A DNA stretch of 64,000 nt from the NCBI RefSeq assembly GCF_014191545.1, contig NZ_AP023361.1:3004501-3068500 (forward strand), read 5' to 3'. Below are positions 16,194 to 25,135 of this stretch, piece by piece (positions within the stretch are counted from its first letter, which is position 1; each line of letters starts with the position of its first letter). The translations under genes were made by a program, and so were the position numbers. Origin of the DNA: Terrihabitans soli (GTDB lineage Bacteria; Pseudomonadota; Alphaproteobacteria; Rhizobiales; Methylopilaceae). Under the pieces are notes generated by a model. That model was not told where the DNA came from and made no database searches. It saw nothing but the letters and a program-made list of their open reading frames with translations.

Positions 16194-17336
16194 TCACTCC
16201 CAGCTCAGCGCGCCGCCGTTCTGATATTCGATCACGCGCGTCTCGAAGAAGTTCTTTTCCTTCTTGAGGTCCATGACTTCGCTCATCCACGGGAACGGGT
16301 TTTCCGTTTCCGGGAAGACCGGCGCAAGGCCGATCTGCGCGCAGCGCCGATTGGCGATGAAGTGCATATACTGCTCGCAGAGCTGGGCGTTGAGGCCCAG
16401 GAACCCGCGCGGCATCGTATCGCGACCGTAGGCGGCTTCGAGTTCCGCCGCCGTGCGGATCATGTCGCGCACTTCTTCCTGGAACGCCTTCGTCCACAGA
16501 TGCGGGTTTTCGATCTTGATCTGGTTGATCACGTCGATGCCGAAGTTCAGATGGATGCTCTCGTCGCGCAGGATGTACTGATACTGCTCGGCGATGCCGA
16601 CCATCTTGTTGCGGCGGCCGAGCGACAGGATCTGCGCAAAGCCCGTGTAGAACCACATGCCTTCGAACACGACATAGAACGCCACGAGATCGCGCAGGAA
16701 CTGCTGATCGTTCTCGGTGGTGCCGGTCTTGAACTCCGGATTGTCGAGAGCCTGCGTGTGCTTCAGCGCCCAGGCCGCCTTGTCGGTGATCGAGGGCACT
16801 TCGCGGTACATGTTGAAGAGCTCGCCCTCATCGAGGCCGAGCGATTCGACGATGTACTGGAAGGTGTGCGTATGCACCGCCTCCTCGAACGCCTGACGCA
16901 AGAGATACTGGCGGCATTCCGGGTTCGTCAGATGGCGGTAGATCGCCAGCACGATGTTGTTCGCGACCAGAGATTCGGAGGCCGCGAAGAAACCGAGATT
17001 GCGCTTGATCGCCAGACGCTCGTCTTCGGTGAGACCGTCGCGCGACTTCCACAGCGCGATATCGGCCTGCATCGACACTTCGGTCGGCATCCAGTGATTG
17101 TTGCAGCCCGAGAGATATTTCTCCCACGCCCATTTATATTTGAGCGGCAAAAGCTGGTTCACGTCGGCACGGCAATTGATCATCGCCTTGTCGTCGACGG
17201 ACACGCGTCCGCCGCCGCGATCGATCTCGCCGAGACCGGTCGCGTCTCCGGCCGGCTCATTCTTCGCACCGAAAGCCGGATGCAGCGTCTTCGCCGGGTC
17301 GTCTTTCTTCGGCGTGGTTTCGGACCAATCAAGCAT
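16194..17336 (-). CDS. nrdB: Ribonucleoside-diphosphate reductase small subunit, class Ic type (Phe at the radical position)
   Basis: A 380-residue ferritin-like R2 protein that supplies the oxidant for NrdA. Metal ligands read as E121 ([12 protein letters not shown]), E152 and H155 (EEAVHTHTF), then a Glu near 215 and E/H of [12 protein letters not shown]. Counting from E152 and H155 of the ExxH motif, the residue where the tyrosyl radical normally sits is F159 ([10 protein letters not shown]). Class Ia/Ib proteins have Tyr there; Phe with EEAVHTHTF is the Chlamydia-type class Ic signature, which uses a Mn(IV)/Fe(III) cofactor. The first ligand is Glu rather than Asp, also as in class Ic. 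The gene is 35 nt downstream of nrdA in the same operon. Confidence 0.93.
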   Translation of the reverse strand: MLDWSETTPKKDDPAKTLHPAFGAKNEPAGDATGLGEIDRGGGRVSVDDKAMINCRADVNQLLPLKYKWAWEKYLSGCNNHWMPTEVSMQADIALWKSRDGLTEDERLAIKRNLGFFAASESLVANNIVLAIYRHLTNPECRQYLLRQAFEEAVHTHTFQYIVESLGLDEGELFNMYREVPSITDKAAWALKHTQALDNPEFKTGTTENDQQFLRDLVAFYVVFEGMWFYTGFAQILSLGRRNKMVGIAEQYQYILRDESIHLNFGIDVINQIKIENPHLWTKAFQEEVRDMIRTAAELEAAYGRDTMPRGFLGLNAQLCEQYMHFIANRRCAQIGLAPVFPETENPFPWMSEVMDLKKEKNFFETRVIEYQNGGALSWE

Positions 17337-17371
17337 ACAAATCTCTCCTCAAAACTTTTCCGCGCCGAGAC

Positions 17372-20248
17372 TTACTGGCAGGCTTCGCATTCGGGGTTGT
17401 CGATCGAGCAGGCCTTGCCGACTTCGATGAACTCGGCCGCCGGAGCCGCCGTGACCGCGCTTGCGGAAACGGCGTTGAGCTTGCCGTCGGTGCCCTTCAG
17501 CGTCGACTTCTCGACATGCGTTGCCGAGCGCGAGCGCAGATAATAGGTCGTTTTGAGACCGAGCTTCCACGCAAGACGATACAGGCTGTCGAGCTTTTTG
17601 CCGTTCGGGTTGGCGATGTAGATGTTCAGCGACTGCGACTGATCGATCCATTTCTGGCGGCGGGACGCCGCCTTGATCAGCCAGGTCGAGTCGATTTCGA
17701 AGGCCGTCGCATAGATCTTTTTCAGATCGTCCGGCACGCGGTCGATCGAGCCGACCGAGCCGTCGAAATATTTGAGATCCGACACCATCACTTCGTCCCA
17801 CAGGCCGCGGGCCTTCAGATCGCGAACGAGATGCTCGTTCACGACGGTGAAGTCGCCGGACATGTTCGATTTGACGAACAGGTTCTGGTAGGCGGGCTCG
17901 ATCGACTGCGCGACGCCGCAGATATTGGAGATCGTCGCCGTCGGCGCGATCGCCATCGTGTTGGAGTTGCGCATGCCGGCGCTCTTCACGCGGGCACGGA
18001 GCTTGTCCCAATCCAGACGCGTCGAACGGTCCATCTCGACTTTATGGCCGCGCGCGGCATCGACGATCTTGATCGAGTCGATCGGCAGAATGCCCTTCGA
18101 CCAGAGCGAGCCTTCGAAGCTCGGATAACGGCCGCGCTCTTCGGCGAGATCGGCCGAGGCCGCGATCGCATGGTAGGAAATCGCTTCCATGCTCTCATCG
18201 GCGAAGTCCACCGCCGCATCGGACGCATAGGGAAGGCGCATGATGTTCAGCGCATCCTGGAAGCCCATCAGGCCGAGACCGACCGGACGGTGCTTCATGT
18301 TGGAATTCTTGGCTTCCGGGATCGTGTAGAAGTTCACGTCGATCACGTTGTCCAGCATGCGCATGGCGGTCTTCACCGTGCGCTCGATCTGCGCGTGGTC
18401 GAGCTTGCCGCCGCGGATGTGGTTGGCAAGATTGACCGAGCCGAGATTGCAGACCGCGACTTCCTTATCGGAGGTGTTGAGCGTGATCTCGGTGCACAGG
18501 TTCGAGGAGTGCACGACGCCGATATGCTGCTGCGGCGAGCGCAGATTGCACGGATCCTTGAACGTGATCCACGGATGGCCGGTTTCGAACAGCATGGTCA
18601 GCATGCGGCGCCACAGATCGGTCGCGCGCACCTGCTTGAACACGTGCATCTCGCCCTTCTTGGCCTTCTCTTCATAGAAGGCGTAGCGCTCGGCGAAAGC
18701 CTTGCCCATCAGATCGTGCAGATCCGGCGTCTCGTCCGGCGAGAACAGGGTCCACTGGCCGTCTTCCTCGACGCGCTGCATGAACAGATCCGGCACCCAA
18801 TTGGCCGTGTTCATATCGTGCGTGCGGCGGCGGTCATCGCCGGTGTTCTTGCGGAGATCGAAGAACTCTTCGATGTCGATGTGCCAGGTTTCGAGATAGG
18901 CGCAGACCGCGCCCTTGCGCTTGCCGCCCTGGTTCACCGCGATCGCCGTGTCGTTGGCGACTTTGAGGAACGGCACGACGCCCTGCGATTCGCCGTTGGT
19001 GCCCTTGATGTGAGCGCCGAGGCCGCGCACGCGCGTCCAGTCATTGCCGAGGCCGCCGGAATATTTGGCGAGCAGCGCATTGTCCTTGATCGACTTGAAG
19101 ATGCCGTCGAGATCGTCCGGAACCGTGGTCAGGAAGCAGGACGAGAGCTGCGAGCGCGGCGTGCCGGCATTGAACAGCGTCGGCGTCGAGCACATGAAGT
19201 CGAAGGAGGAGATGAGATTGTAGAACTCGATCGCCTTGCCTTCGCGGTCGGTCTCACGCAGGGCAAGGCCCATTGCGACACGCATGAAGAACGCCTGCGG
19301 CAGCTCGAAGCGCACATTGTTCGAGTGCAGGAAGTAGCGGTCATACAGAGTCTGCAGGCCGAGGAACTGGAACAGCAGATCGCGTTCCGGCTTCAGCGCG
19401 CGGGCAAGCTTCGGCAGATCGAATTTCAGAAGTTCGCCGTCGAGCAGGTCGAGTTGCACGCCACGGCGGACATAGGCTTCGAAATAAGGAGCGTAACCCG
19501 TGGTGATCTCGGCCTGGGTCGCCTGCGTTTCCTTGCCGGCGATGAAGGTCAGTGCTTCGCGGCGCAGAAGATCGAGAAGAAGGCGGGCGGAGACGAACGC
19601 ATAGTTCGGCTCCTGCTCGACGAGCGTGCGGGCCGCCATGATCGGCGCCTGCGAAAGTTCGTCCTGCGTGATGCCGTCATAAAGATTGCGCATCGTCTCG
19701 GTGAGAACCGGCTCGGCCGAGGCGCCGTCGAGACCGGCGACGGCTTCGTCGATCAGTGTCGCGAGACGCTTTTCGTCGAGCGGCTTCGGTGTGCCGTCCG
19801 TGCCGCGCACTTTCAGCTTCGGACGCGATTCTTCCTCGGCGCGCTTGGCGGCGTCCTCGCGGCGGGCGCGGGCGCGCTCTTCACGATAGAGAACGTAGGC
19901 GCGGGCAACCTTGTGGTGCTCGCTGCGCATCAGCGCCAGTTCGACCTGGTCCTGAATGTCTTCGATATGGAAGGTGCGGTCGCCGCGGCGGGTCAGCGCC
20001 TGGAAGGCCTGGCCGGAGACCTCCTCGACCATTTCATGGACGCGCCGGGAGGCTGCGGCCGTATTGCCCTCGACTGCAAGGAACGCCTTGGTGACGGCGA
20101 CCTGAATCTTGCTGAGATCGAACGGCGACACCGTGCCGTTGCGACGGATGACCTGATAGCCCGGCTCGGCACTCTGCCGTTCCTCCGGAGCGGGGGACCC
20201 CGCCGGTACAACGCCTGAACGCTCCGTCTCGACTGCAGCAAGTGACAT
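17372..20248 (-). CDS. nrdA: Ribonucleoside-diphosphate reductase large subunit, with two ATP-cone regions
   Basis: A 958-residue catalytic subunit, long for NrdA because of a doubled N-terminus. The first ATP-cone is about residues 32-130 (VIRRNGTVSPFDLSKI). A second cone-like region (KVRGTDGTPKPLDEKRLATLI) lies at about 148-235. The catalytic core has the NLCTEI motif (Asn/Cys/Glu), CSTPTLFNAGTPRSQLSSCFL with a redox Cys, and the C-terminal CEAC thiol pair ending the protein. It reduces ribonucleoside diphosphates with the class Ic-type NrdB encoded 35 nt downstream. The start ATG is followed by a Pro-rich stretch. Double cones are common in NrdA partners of class Ic subunits. Confidence 0.95.
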   Translation of the reverse strand: MSLAAVETERSGVVPAGSPAPEERQSAEPGYQVIRRNGTVSPFDLSKIQVAVTKAFLAVEGNTAAASRRVHEMVEEVSGQAFQALTRRGDRTFHIEDIQDQVELALMRSEHHKVARAYVLYREERARARREDAAKRAEEESRPKLKVRGTDGTPKPLDEKRLATLIDEAVAGLDGASAEPVLTETMRNLYDGITQDELSQAPIMAARTLVEQEPNYAFVSARLLLDLLRREALTFIAGKETQATQAEITTGYAPYFEAYVRRGVQLDLLDGELLKFDLPKLARALKPERDLLFQFLGLQTLYDRYFLHSNNVRFELPQAFFMRVAMGLALRETDREGKAIEFYNLISSFDFMCSTPTLFNAGTPRSQLSSCFLTTVPDDLDGIFKSIKDNALLAKYSGGLGNDWTRVRGLGAHIKGTNGESQGVVPFLKVANDTAIAVNQGGKRKGAVCAYLETWHIDIEEFFDLRKNTGDDRRRTHDMNTANWVPDLFMQRVEEDGQWTLFSPDETPDLHDLMGKAFAERYAFYEEKAKKGEMHVFKQVRATDLWRRMLTMLFETGHPWITFKDPCNLRSPQQHIGVVHSSNLCTEITLNTSDKEVAVCNLGSVNLANHIRGGKLDHAQIERTVKTAMRMLDNVIDVNFYTIPEAKNSNMKHRPVGLGLMGFQDALNIMRLPYASDAAVDFADESMEAISYHAIAASADLAEERGRYPSFEGSLWSKGILPIDSIKIVDAARGHKVEMDRSTRLDWDKLRARVKSAGMRNSNTMAIAPTATISNICGVAQSIEPAYQNLFVKSNMSGDFTVVNEHLVRDLKARGLWDEVMVSDLKYFDGSVGSIDRVPDDLKKIYATAFEIDSTWLIKAASRRQKWIDQSQSLNIYIANPNGKKLDSLYRLAWKLGLKTTYYLRSRSATHVEKSTLKGTDGKLNAVSASAVTAAPAAEFIEVGKACSIDNPECEACQ

Positions 20249-20657
20249 CGGCCAAACCCATTCAATGTTGCGGGTGGCGGCGTCGAAGAACGCTGCCCGA
20301 CCCGCTCCTCAAGAGCAATGGCGTGCCTCGCGTCCCGTTCCCGTCCCCACCCAGGGAGCTGAGCACGGTATCTGAGTCGCCCGACCTGGAAACGGCCTCA
20401 GAACCGCAAATTTTTGTTTTCCCCACATTCGCCCGGAAAACCATACCAGTCGGGGGAAACACGCTGATTACTACAACATATAGTATTTAACGAGGCGTGA
20501 ATCGAGGGGTGCATCTAAGCACGGATGGGTGTTCTCCCGGCCCTGTGAACTGTGGGCATAGCGGGGACGGAGGGGGCTTTTCCGCCCCTTTTTCCCCCCC
20601 CCTCCCGGGAGGGATTTTTAACTCGCCCCGGATCATATGGCCCGGGAGACACAATCC
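20249..20657. promoter_or_regulatory. Divergent promoter region of nrdAB and the HD-GYP gene, with a possible NrdR box
   Basis: A 409-bp gene-free stretch. At 20471-20486 an imperfect palindrome (CTACAACATATAGTAT, the minus strand reading ATACTATATGTTGTAG) resembles the NrdR consensus ACACwAtATaTwGTGT, matching about 11 of 16 positions. A second box at the usual spacing was not evident. The nrdA leader is therefore about 220 nt long with no recognised riboswitch; I looked for B12-box elements and saw none. Near 20607 there is CCTCCCGGGAGG. The HD-GYP ribosome site GGGAGA is at the right end. Confidence 0.4.
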
Positions 20658-22037
20658 ATGGACCGGCCGGGCTCAACGCCTTCGAATCTTCGTCTCGGAG
20701 AGCTTTTGGGGGCGCTCAGCCACGCGCTCGACCTCACCGAGGGACAGCCGGAGGGCCATTGCGTCCGCTGCTGCTGGATCGGCACCAATATCGGCCGCGA
20801 GCTTGGTCTCTCCGAGCGTCAGCTCGGCGAGCTCTATTATGTATTGCTGCTGAAAGATCTCGGCTGTTCGAGCAATGCAGCACGCATCTGCCAGCTCTAT
20901 CTGACCGACGACCGCAGCTTCAAACGCGGCTTCAAGGAAATCGACAGCAGCCTGCCGCAGGTTCTGCGCTTCGTCCTCGCACATACAGGCTCCAAAGCCG
21001 GACCGCTGGAGCGGCTGCGCGGCGTCATCAACATTCTGCAGAATGGCGGTACATATGCGCGCGAGCTGATCGAGACGCGCTGCCAGCGCGGCGCCGACAT
21101 CGCACGCCGCATGCGTTTTTCCGAAGCCGTCGCGCAAGGCATCCAATCGCTCGATGAGCATTGGGATGGCGGCGGACATGCCGAAGGCCTGAGCGGCCGG
21201 GCGATTCCGCTTTATGCGCGCATCGCCCTTCTGTCGCAGGTTGCCGACATCGTTCACTCCTCCTCCGGCCGCGATGCGGCGCGCGCGGAAATAAAGGAAC
21301 GCGCCGGCTCCTGGTTCGATCCCGATATCGCGGCGGAGTTCGAGCAGGTCGCGCAAAGGCCGGAATTCTGGGAAATTCTCGAAGCCGACAATCTCGACGC
21401 GGAAATTTTGCGCCTTGAGCCCGCCAATCAGACCGAAGCGCTCGACGACGACTATCTCGACGACATCGCGGCAGCCTTCGCCCAGGTGATCGACTCCAAA
21501 AGTCCCTACACCGGCGGGCACAGCGAACGCGTCGCGCTGTTCACCGATCTCATCGCCGAAGAAATGCAGATCGAAGAAGCGCGGCGGCGCTGGCTTAAGC
21601 GCACCGCGCTGCTGCACGATATCGGCAAGCTCGGCGTCTCCAGCGCCGTCCTCGACAAAGCCGGCAAGCTCGATGAGAGCGAATGGCGCGAGATGAAAAA
21701 TCACGCCGCTTTGTCCGAAGTCATTCTCGCCCGTATCGCCGCCTTCGCAGATCTTGCCCGCATCGCCGGCGCCCATCATGAGCGGCTCGACGGCCGGGGC
21801 TATCCGCGCGGACTGTCGGGCGATGCTATCTGTCTTGAGACCCGCATCATCACGACGGCAGACATCTTCGATGCGCTGACCGCCGAGCGCCCCTATCGCG
21901 CGGCACTGCCGATCTCGAAAGCGCTGTCGATCATGGAAGCCGATATCGGAACCGCGATAGACGGCGCCTGTTTCGAGGCCCTGAAGCGCGCTCTGGCCCG
22001 CCTCCCGGCGCAGGAACCGGTACAGATCAGCGCCTGA
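20658..22037 (+). CDS. HD-GYP domain protein with a degenerate N-terminal HD repeat
   Basis: 459 residues from the ATG at 20658, which has GGGAGA 8 nt upstream (an ATG at 20637 lacks one). The C-terminal half is a canonical HD-GYP: GGHSERVALF, LHDIGKLG near residue 320, HHERLDGRGYPRGL near 378 and ADIFDALTAERPYR. The N-terminal half repeats the fold but has KDLGC where HD should be, so it is probably a non-catalytic pseudo-HD sensor or regulator. The active half is expected to hydrolyse c-di-GMP or a related cyclic dinucleotide. No receiver domain or membrane segment is present. It is monocistronic. Confidence 0.88.
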   Translation: MDRPGSTPSNLRLGELLGALSHALDLTEGQPEGHCVRCCWIGTNIGRELGLSERQLGELYYVLLLKDLGCSSNAARICQLYLTDDRSFKRGFKEIDSSLPQVLRFVLAHTGSKAGPLERLRGVINILQNGGTYARELIETRCQRGADIARRMRFSEAVAQGIQSLDEHWDGGGHAEGLSGRAIPLYARIALLSQVADIVHSSSGRDAARAEIKERAGSWFDPDIAAEFEQVAQRPEFWEILEADNLDAEILRLEPANQTEALDDDYLDDIAAAFAQVIDSKSPYTGGHSERVALFTDLIAEEMQIEEARRRWLKRTALLHDIGKLGVSSAVLDKAGKLDESEWREMKNHAALSEVILARIAAFADLARIAGAHHERLDGRGYPRGLSGDAICLETRIITTADIFDALTAERPYRAALPISKALSIMEADIGTAIDGACFEALKRALARLPAQEPVQISA

Positions 22038-22090
22038 TTCGAAGCCTCACTATATTGATATTACTACAGAAAACCGACATTCTTAGTTAT

Positions 22091-22112
22091 CATATAAAGA
22101 TATCTGCATATG
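22091..22112. promoter_or_regulatory. Near-perfect 22-bp palindrome upstream of metE, candidate SahR-type operator
   Basis: The 22 bases read CATAT-AAAGATATCT-GCATATG; comparison with the reverse complement gives 18 of 22 identical, only the AA/GC pair flanking the AGATATCT core differing. It lies 60-80 bp before the metE start in an AT-rich stretch. From memory it resembles the ATATAAAGATATCTTTATAT-type operators of the ArsR-family, S-adenosylhomocysteine-sensing SahR regulators of methionine genes. The regulator itself is not in the window. Confidence 0.5.
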
Positions 22113-22171
22113 CTGATTGACTCATAAGATACTTGCAGGCATGTTCCGGCCCGGTCCACCGGAGCATTAAA

Positions 22172-24505
22172 ATGTCCATCGCCACCTCAGCCCTCGGATT
22201 TCCGCGCATCGGTCCGCGCCGTGAGCTGAAATCCGCTCTCGAATCCACATGGTCCGGCAAGACGGACAGCGCAGCGCTGCTCGCTGCCGCAAAAGACATC
22301 CGTGCCGCAAACTGGCTGCGTCAGAAAAAGCTCGGGCTATCGATCATCGCGTCGAACGATTTCTCGCTCTACGACCAGGTACTCGACACATCCGTCATGA
22401 CCGGGGCGGTGCCGGCAATCTATGGCTGGAAGGGCGGCGATGTTCCGCTCGATGTCTATTTCGCCATGGCGCGCGGCGCCGAAGGCATCTCAACCGTCTG
22501 CGAGCACGGCCACGTCCACGCGGATTCTCATACCGTGGGCGGCGTCCCGGCGATGGAGATGACGAAGTGGTTCGACACCAATTATCACTACATCGTTCCG
22601 GAGTTCACCGCGGACCAGCGCTTCAGCCTGTCCTCGTCGAAGCCGGTCGATGAGTTTCTCGAGGCGAAGGCGCTCGGCGTGCATACGCGCCCGGTTCTTG
22701 TCGGCCCCGTCACCTTCCTGAAGCTCGGCAAGGCCAAAACGGGCGATTTCGATACGCTGTCGCTGCTGACGCGCCTTCTGCCGGTCTATGCGGAAATTCT
22801 GCAAAAGCTTCATGAAGCGGGCGCGGACTGGGTGCAGATCGATGAGCCGGTCATGGTGCTCGATCTGTCCGACACCGAACGCGCAGCTCTGAAAGCCGCC
22901 TATGCGGAGCTGGTGAAAGCCGCGCCTGCCTTAAAGATTCTCGTCGCGACCTATTTCGGCGCGCTCGACGATAATCTCGACACTGCCGTCGCGCTGCCTG
23001 TTGCGGGCCTTCATATCGATCTCAAGCGCGGATCGAGCCAGATCGATGCCGTGCTGAAGAAGGCTCCAAAAGAGCTTGTACTCTCGCTCGGCGTCATCGA
23101 CGGCCGCAATGTGTGGCGCGCCCATCTCGACGCCGTCCTCGACAGGATCGAGCCGGTTGTCAAAGCGCGCGGTGAAGACAGAGTGATCATCTCGACCTCG
23201 TGCTCGCTTCTCCACACGCCTATCGACCTCGAACAGGAAACGCGCCTCGATTTCGATGTGAAGTCGTGGCTCGCTTTCGCCGTCCAGAAGATCGAGGAGC
23301 TGAACGTCCTGTCCCGCGCCCTATCGCACGGCAAGAAGGATGTTGCCTCGGCGCTGGAAGCGTCTTCGCGCGCCGCTGCCACGCGGCGCACCTCGCCGCT
23401 CATTCACGATCCGAAAGTGCAAGCGCGCCTGTCTTCGCTGACGCCGGCCATGACCAAGCGTGCGCCCTTCTCGCTCCGCCGCGAAGCGCAGCGTCAGGCC
23501 TTCCATCTGCCGGCCTTCCCGACAACGACGATCGGCTCCTTCCCGCAAACCTCCGACGTGCGCAAAGCGCGCTCGGCCAATGCCAAAGGCGAGATCACCG
23601 CAGCACAATATGACGAGTTCCTGAAATCGGCGACGAAAGACGCGATCCGCTGGCAGGAAGAGATCGGCCTCGATGTGCTTGTGCATGGCGAGTTCGAGCG
23701 CAACGACATGGTGCAGTATTTCGGCGAGCAGCTCTCGGGCTACGCCTTCACCCAGCACGGCTGGGTGCAGAGCTTCGGCTCGCGCTATGTGCGCCCGCCG
23801 ATCATTTTCGGCGATGTCTCGCGTCCGAAACCCATGACGGTCTCTTGGTCGTCCTATGCGCAATCGCTGACATCGAGGCCGATGAAGGGCATGCTCACCG
23901 GCCCGGTGACTATGCTGTTCTGGTCGTTTGTGCGCGACGACATTCCGCGTTCGGAAACCTGCCGTCAGATCGCGCTGGCGATCCGCGACGAGGTGAACGA
24001 TCTCGAAGCCGCCGGCATTACGATGATCCAGATCGACGAAGCGGCGTTCCGCGAAGGCCTGCCGCTGAAAAAATCCGGCTGGAAGGATTATCTCGACTGG
24101 GCGGTCGAATGCTTCCGCCTGACCTCGTCCGGCGTGAAGCCGACGACGCAGATCCACACCCATATGTGCTATTCGGAATTCAACGACATCATCGCCGCGA
24201 TCGGCGCCATGGACGCGGATGTCATTTCCATCGAGACCTCGCGCTCGCAGATGGAATTACTCGACGCGTTCAAGAGCTACAAATATCCGAACGAGATCGG
24301 CCCCGGCGTCTACGACATTCATTCGCCGCGCGTGCCGGCGACCGAGGAAATGTCGGCGCTGCTCAATCTTGCGAGCACGCGTCTTGCGCCCGATCAGCTC
24401 TGGGTCAATCCGGATTGCGGATTGAAAACGCGCGGCTGGGCGGAGGTGAAACCCGCCCTCGTCAATATGGTGGAAGCCGCCAAGAAGCTGCGCGAGACGG
24501 TCTGA
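22172..24505 (+). CDS. metE: Cobalamin-independent methionine synthase
   Basis: 777 residues from the ATG at 22172 (MSIATSALGFPRIGPRRELK), which has CGGAG 8 nt upstream; the frame opens earlier without support. Both halves of the MetE double barrel are present. The zinc site is seen in IHTHMCYSEFND (near residue 660) and NPDCGLKTRGW (near 746), with PTTTIGSFPQT at the start of the catalytic barrel. It transfers the methyl group of 5-methyltetrahydropteroyl-glutamate to homocysteine in the cytosol. Control is probably at the palindrome at 22091. No cobalamin riboswitch is visible in the 134-bp leader. A strong terminator follows. Confidence 0.96.
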   Translation: MSIATSALGFPRIGPRRELKSALESTWSGKTDSAALLAAAKDIRAANWLRQKKLGLSIIASNDFSLYDQVLDTSVMTGAVPAIYGWKGGDVPLDVYFAMARGAEGISTVCEHGHVHADSHTVGGVPAMEMTKWFDTNYHYIVPEFTADQRFSLSSSKPVDEFLEAKALGVHTRPVLVGPVTFLKLGKAKTGDFDTLSLLTRLLPVYAEILQKLHEAGADWVQIDEPVMVLDLSDTERAALKAAYAELVKAAPALKILVATYFGALDDNLDTAVALPVAGLHIDLKRGSSQIDAVLKKAPKELVLSLGVIDGRNVWRAHLDAVLDRIEPVVKARGEDRVIISTSCSLLHTPIDLEQETRLDFDVKSWLAFAVQKIEELNVLSRALSHGKKDVASALEASSRAAATRRTSPLIHDPKVQARLSSLTPAMTKRAPFSLRREAQRQAFHLPAFPTTTIGSFPQTSDVRKARSANAKGEITAAQYDEFLKSATKDAIRWQEEIGLDVLVHGEFERNDMVQYFGEQLSGYAFTQHGWVQSFGSRYVRPPIIFGDVSRPKPMTVSWSSYAQSLTSRPMKGMLTGPVTMLFWSFVRDDIPRSETCRQIALAIRDEVNDLEAAGITMIQIDEAAFREGLPLKKSGWKDYLDWAVECFRLTSSGVKPTTQIHTHMCYSEFNDIIAAIGAMDADVISIETSRSQMELLDAFKSYKYPNEIGPGVYDIHSPRVPATEEMSALLNLASTRLAPDQLWVNPDCGLKTRGWAEVKPALVNMVEAAKKLRETV

Positions 24506-24525
24506 ACGGGCAAAACCCGAAAAAC

Positions 24526-24556
24526 AAAAAGCCCCGCACTGCGCGGGGCTTTTTTT
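24526..24556 (+). terminator. Rho-independent terminator of metE
   Basis: GCCCCGC, a 5-nt loop and GCGGGGC, flanked by an A-run upstream and seven Ts downstream, 20 nt after the metE stop. The A/T symmetry makes it usable for the convergent gene as well. Confidence 0.9.
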
Positions 24557-24573
24557 ATATTATGCGGCCCAGT

Positions 24574-25077
24574 TCAGGCGGCTTTTCGCGAGCGGCCTCT
24601 GCCGCGCTGAGCGCTGCGGACCGGTGCTCTACGCTTCGGCTGCTCGTCGGGCAGGATGCCCGAAACCGCGCGCTTGGCGGCGCCCGAGCCGAAAATCATC
24701 GTGCCGATGAGGAAGCCGACACCGGCGGCGGCGACCACGGCCATCATCGCATTGTTCTCGACCTTGTCTTCGACGGCCTTGTAGGCCTTGCCGCCCTCGG
24801 TCTTGGCGACGCTAGCCGCACGTCCGGTGATCGAGGATGCCGAGGACAGAATGCTGTCGAGCTGGCTGGTGAGATCGGCGAGCGCCGGGCCGAGAGCCGC
24901 CGACATATCGGCGGCCTTTTCGCTCACGGCTTCCTGCGCCGTATGAGCACCGCGCGCCGCACCCTTGCCGGCGGCCGTTGCGCCGTCGCCCAGAAGGCCG
25001 GCGAGGGCTGCAAGCCCGGTCTGAATATCGTCGATCCGCGCTTGCAGATCGGACGGGCGTGAACCCCACAAAGCCAT
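24574..25077 (-). CDS. Hypothetical membrane-anchored protein, DUF883-like
   Basis: A 167-residue protein of simple architecture. The first two thirds are Ala-rich amphipathic helix (SDLQARIDDIQTGLAALAGLL to about residue 110). One transmembrane segment follows at about 122-142 (MMAVVAAAGVGFLIGTMIF), then a strongly basic tail (KRRAPVRSAQRGRGRSRKAA). This layout, a long helix followed by a C-terminal GxxxG-like membrane anchor, resembles the ElaB/YqjD/DUF883 group, but the basic tail is unusual and homology is not certain. It is 58 nt downstream of another unknown gene on the same strand and may be co-transcribed. Confidence 0.65.
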   Translation of the reverse strand: MALWGSRPSDLQARIDDIQTGLAALAGLLGDGATAAGKGAARGAHTAQEAVSEKAADMSAALGPALADLTSQLDSILSSASSITGRAASVAKTEGGKAYKAVEDKVENNAMMAVVAAAGVGFLIGTMIFGSGAAKRAVSGILPDEQPKRRAPVRSAQRGRGRSRKAA

Positions 25078-25135
25078 GACGCGTCTCCCGAGATGATTCC
25101 CCGGACAAACGCTCGGGGCCGCGGGAAGGTTGCGC

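Noticed and set aside
17516-20218. 900-codon open frame on the plus strand opposite nrdA
   Set aside because: It is the mirror of a highly conserved gene with strong third-position GC bias; the protein has no recognisable domain and no ribosome site.
20249-20470. Cobalamin riboswitch in the nrdA leader
   Set aside because: I looked for the B12-box and the other conserved blocks and did not find them.
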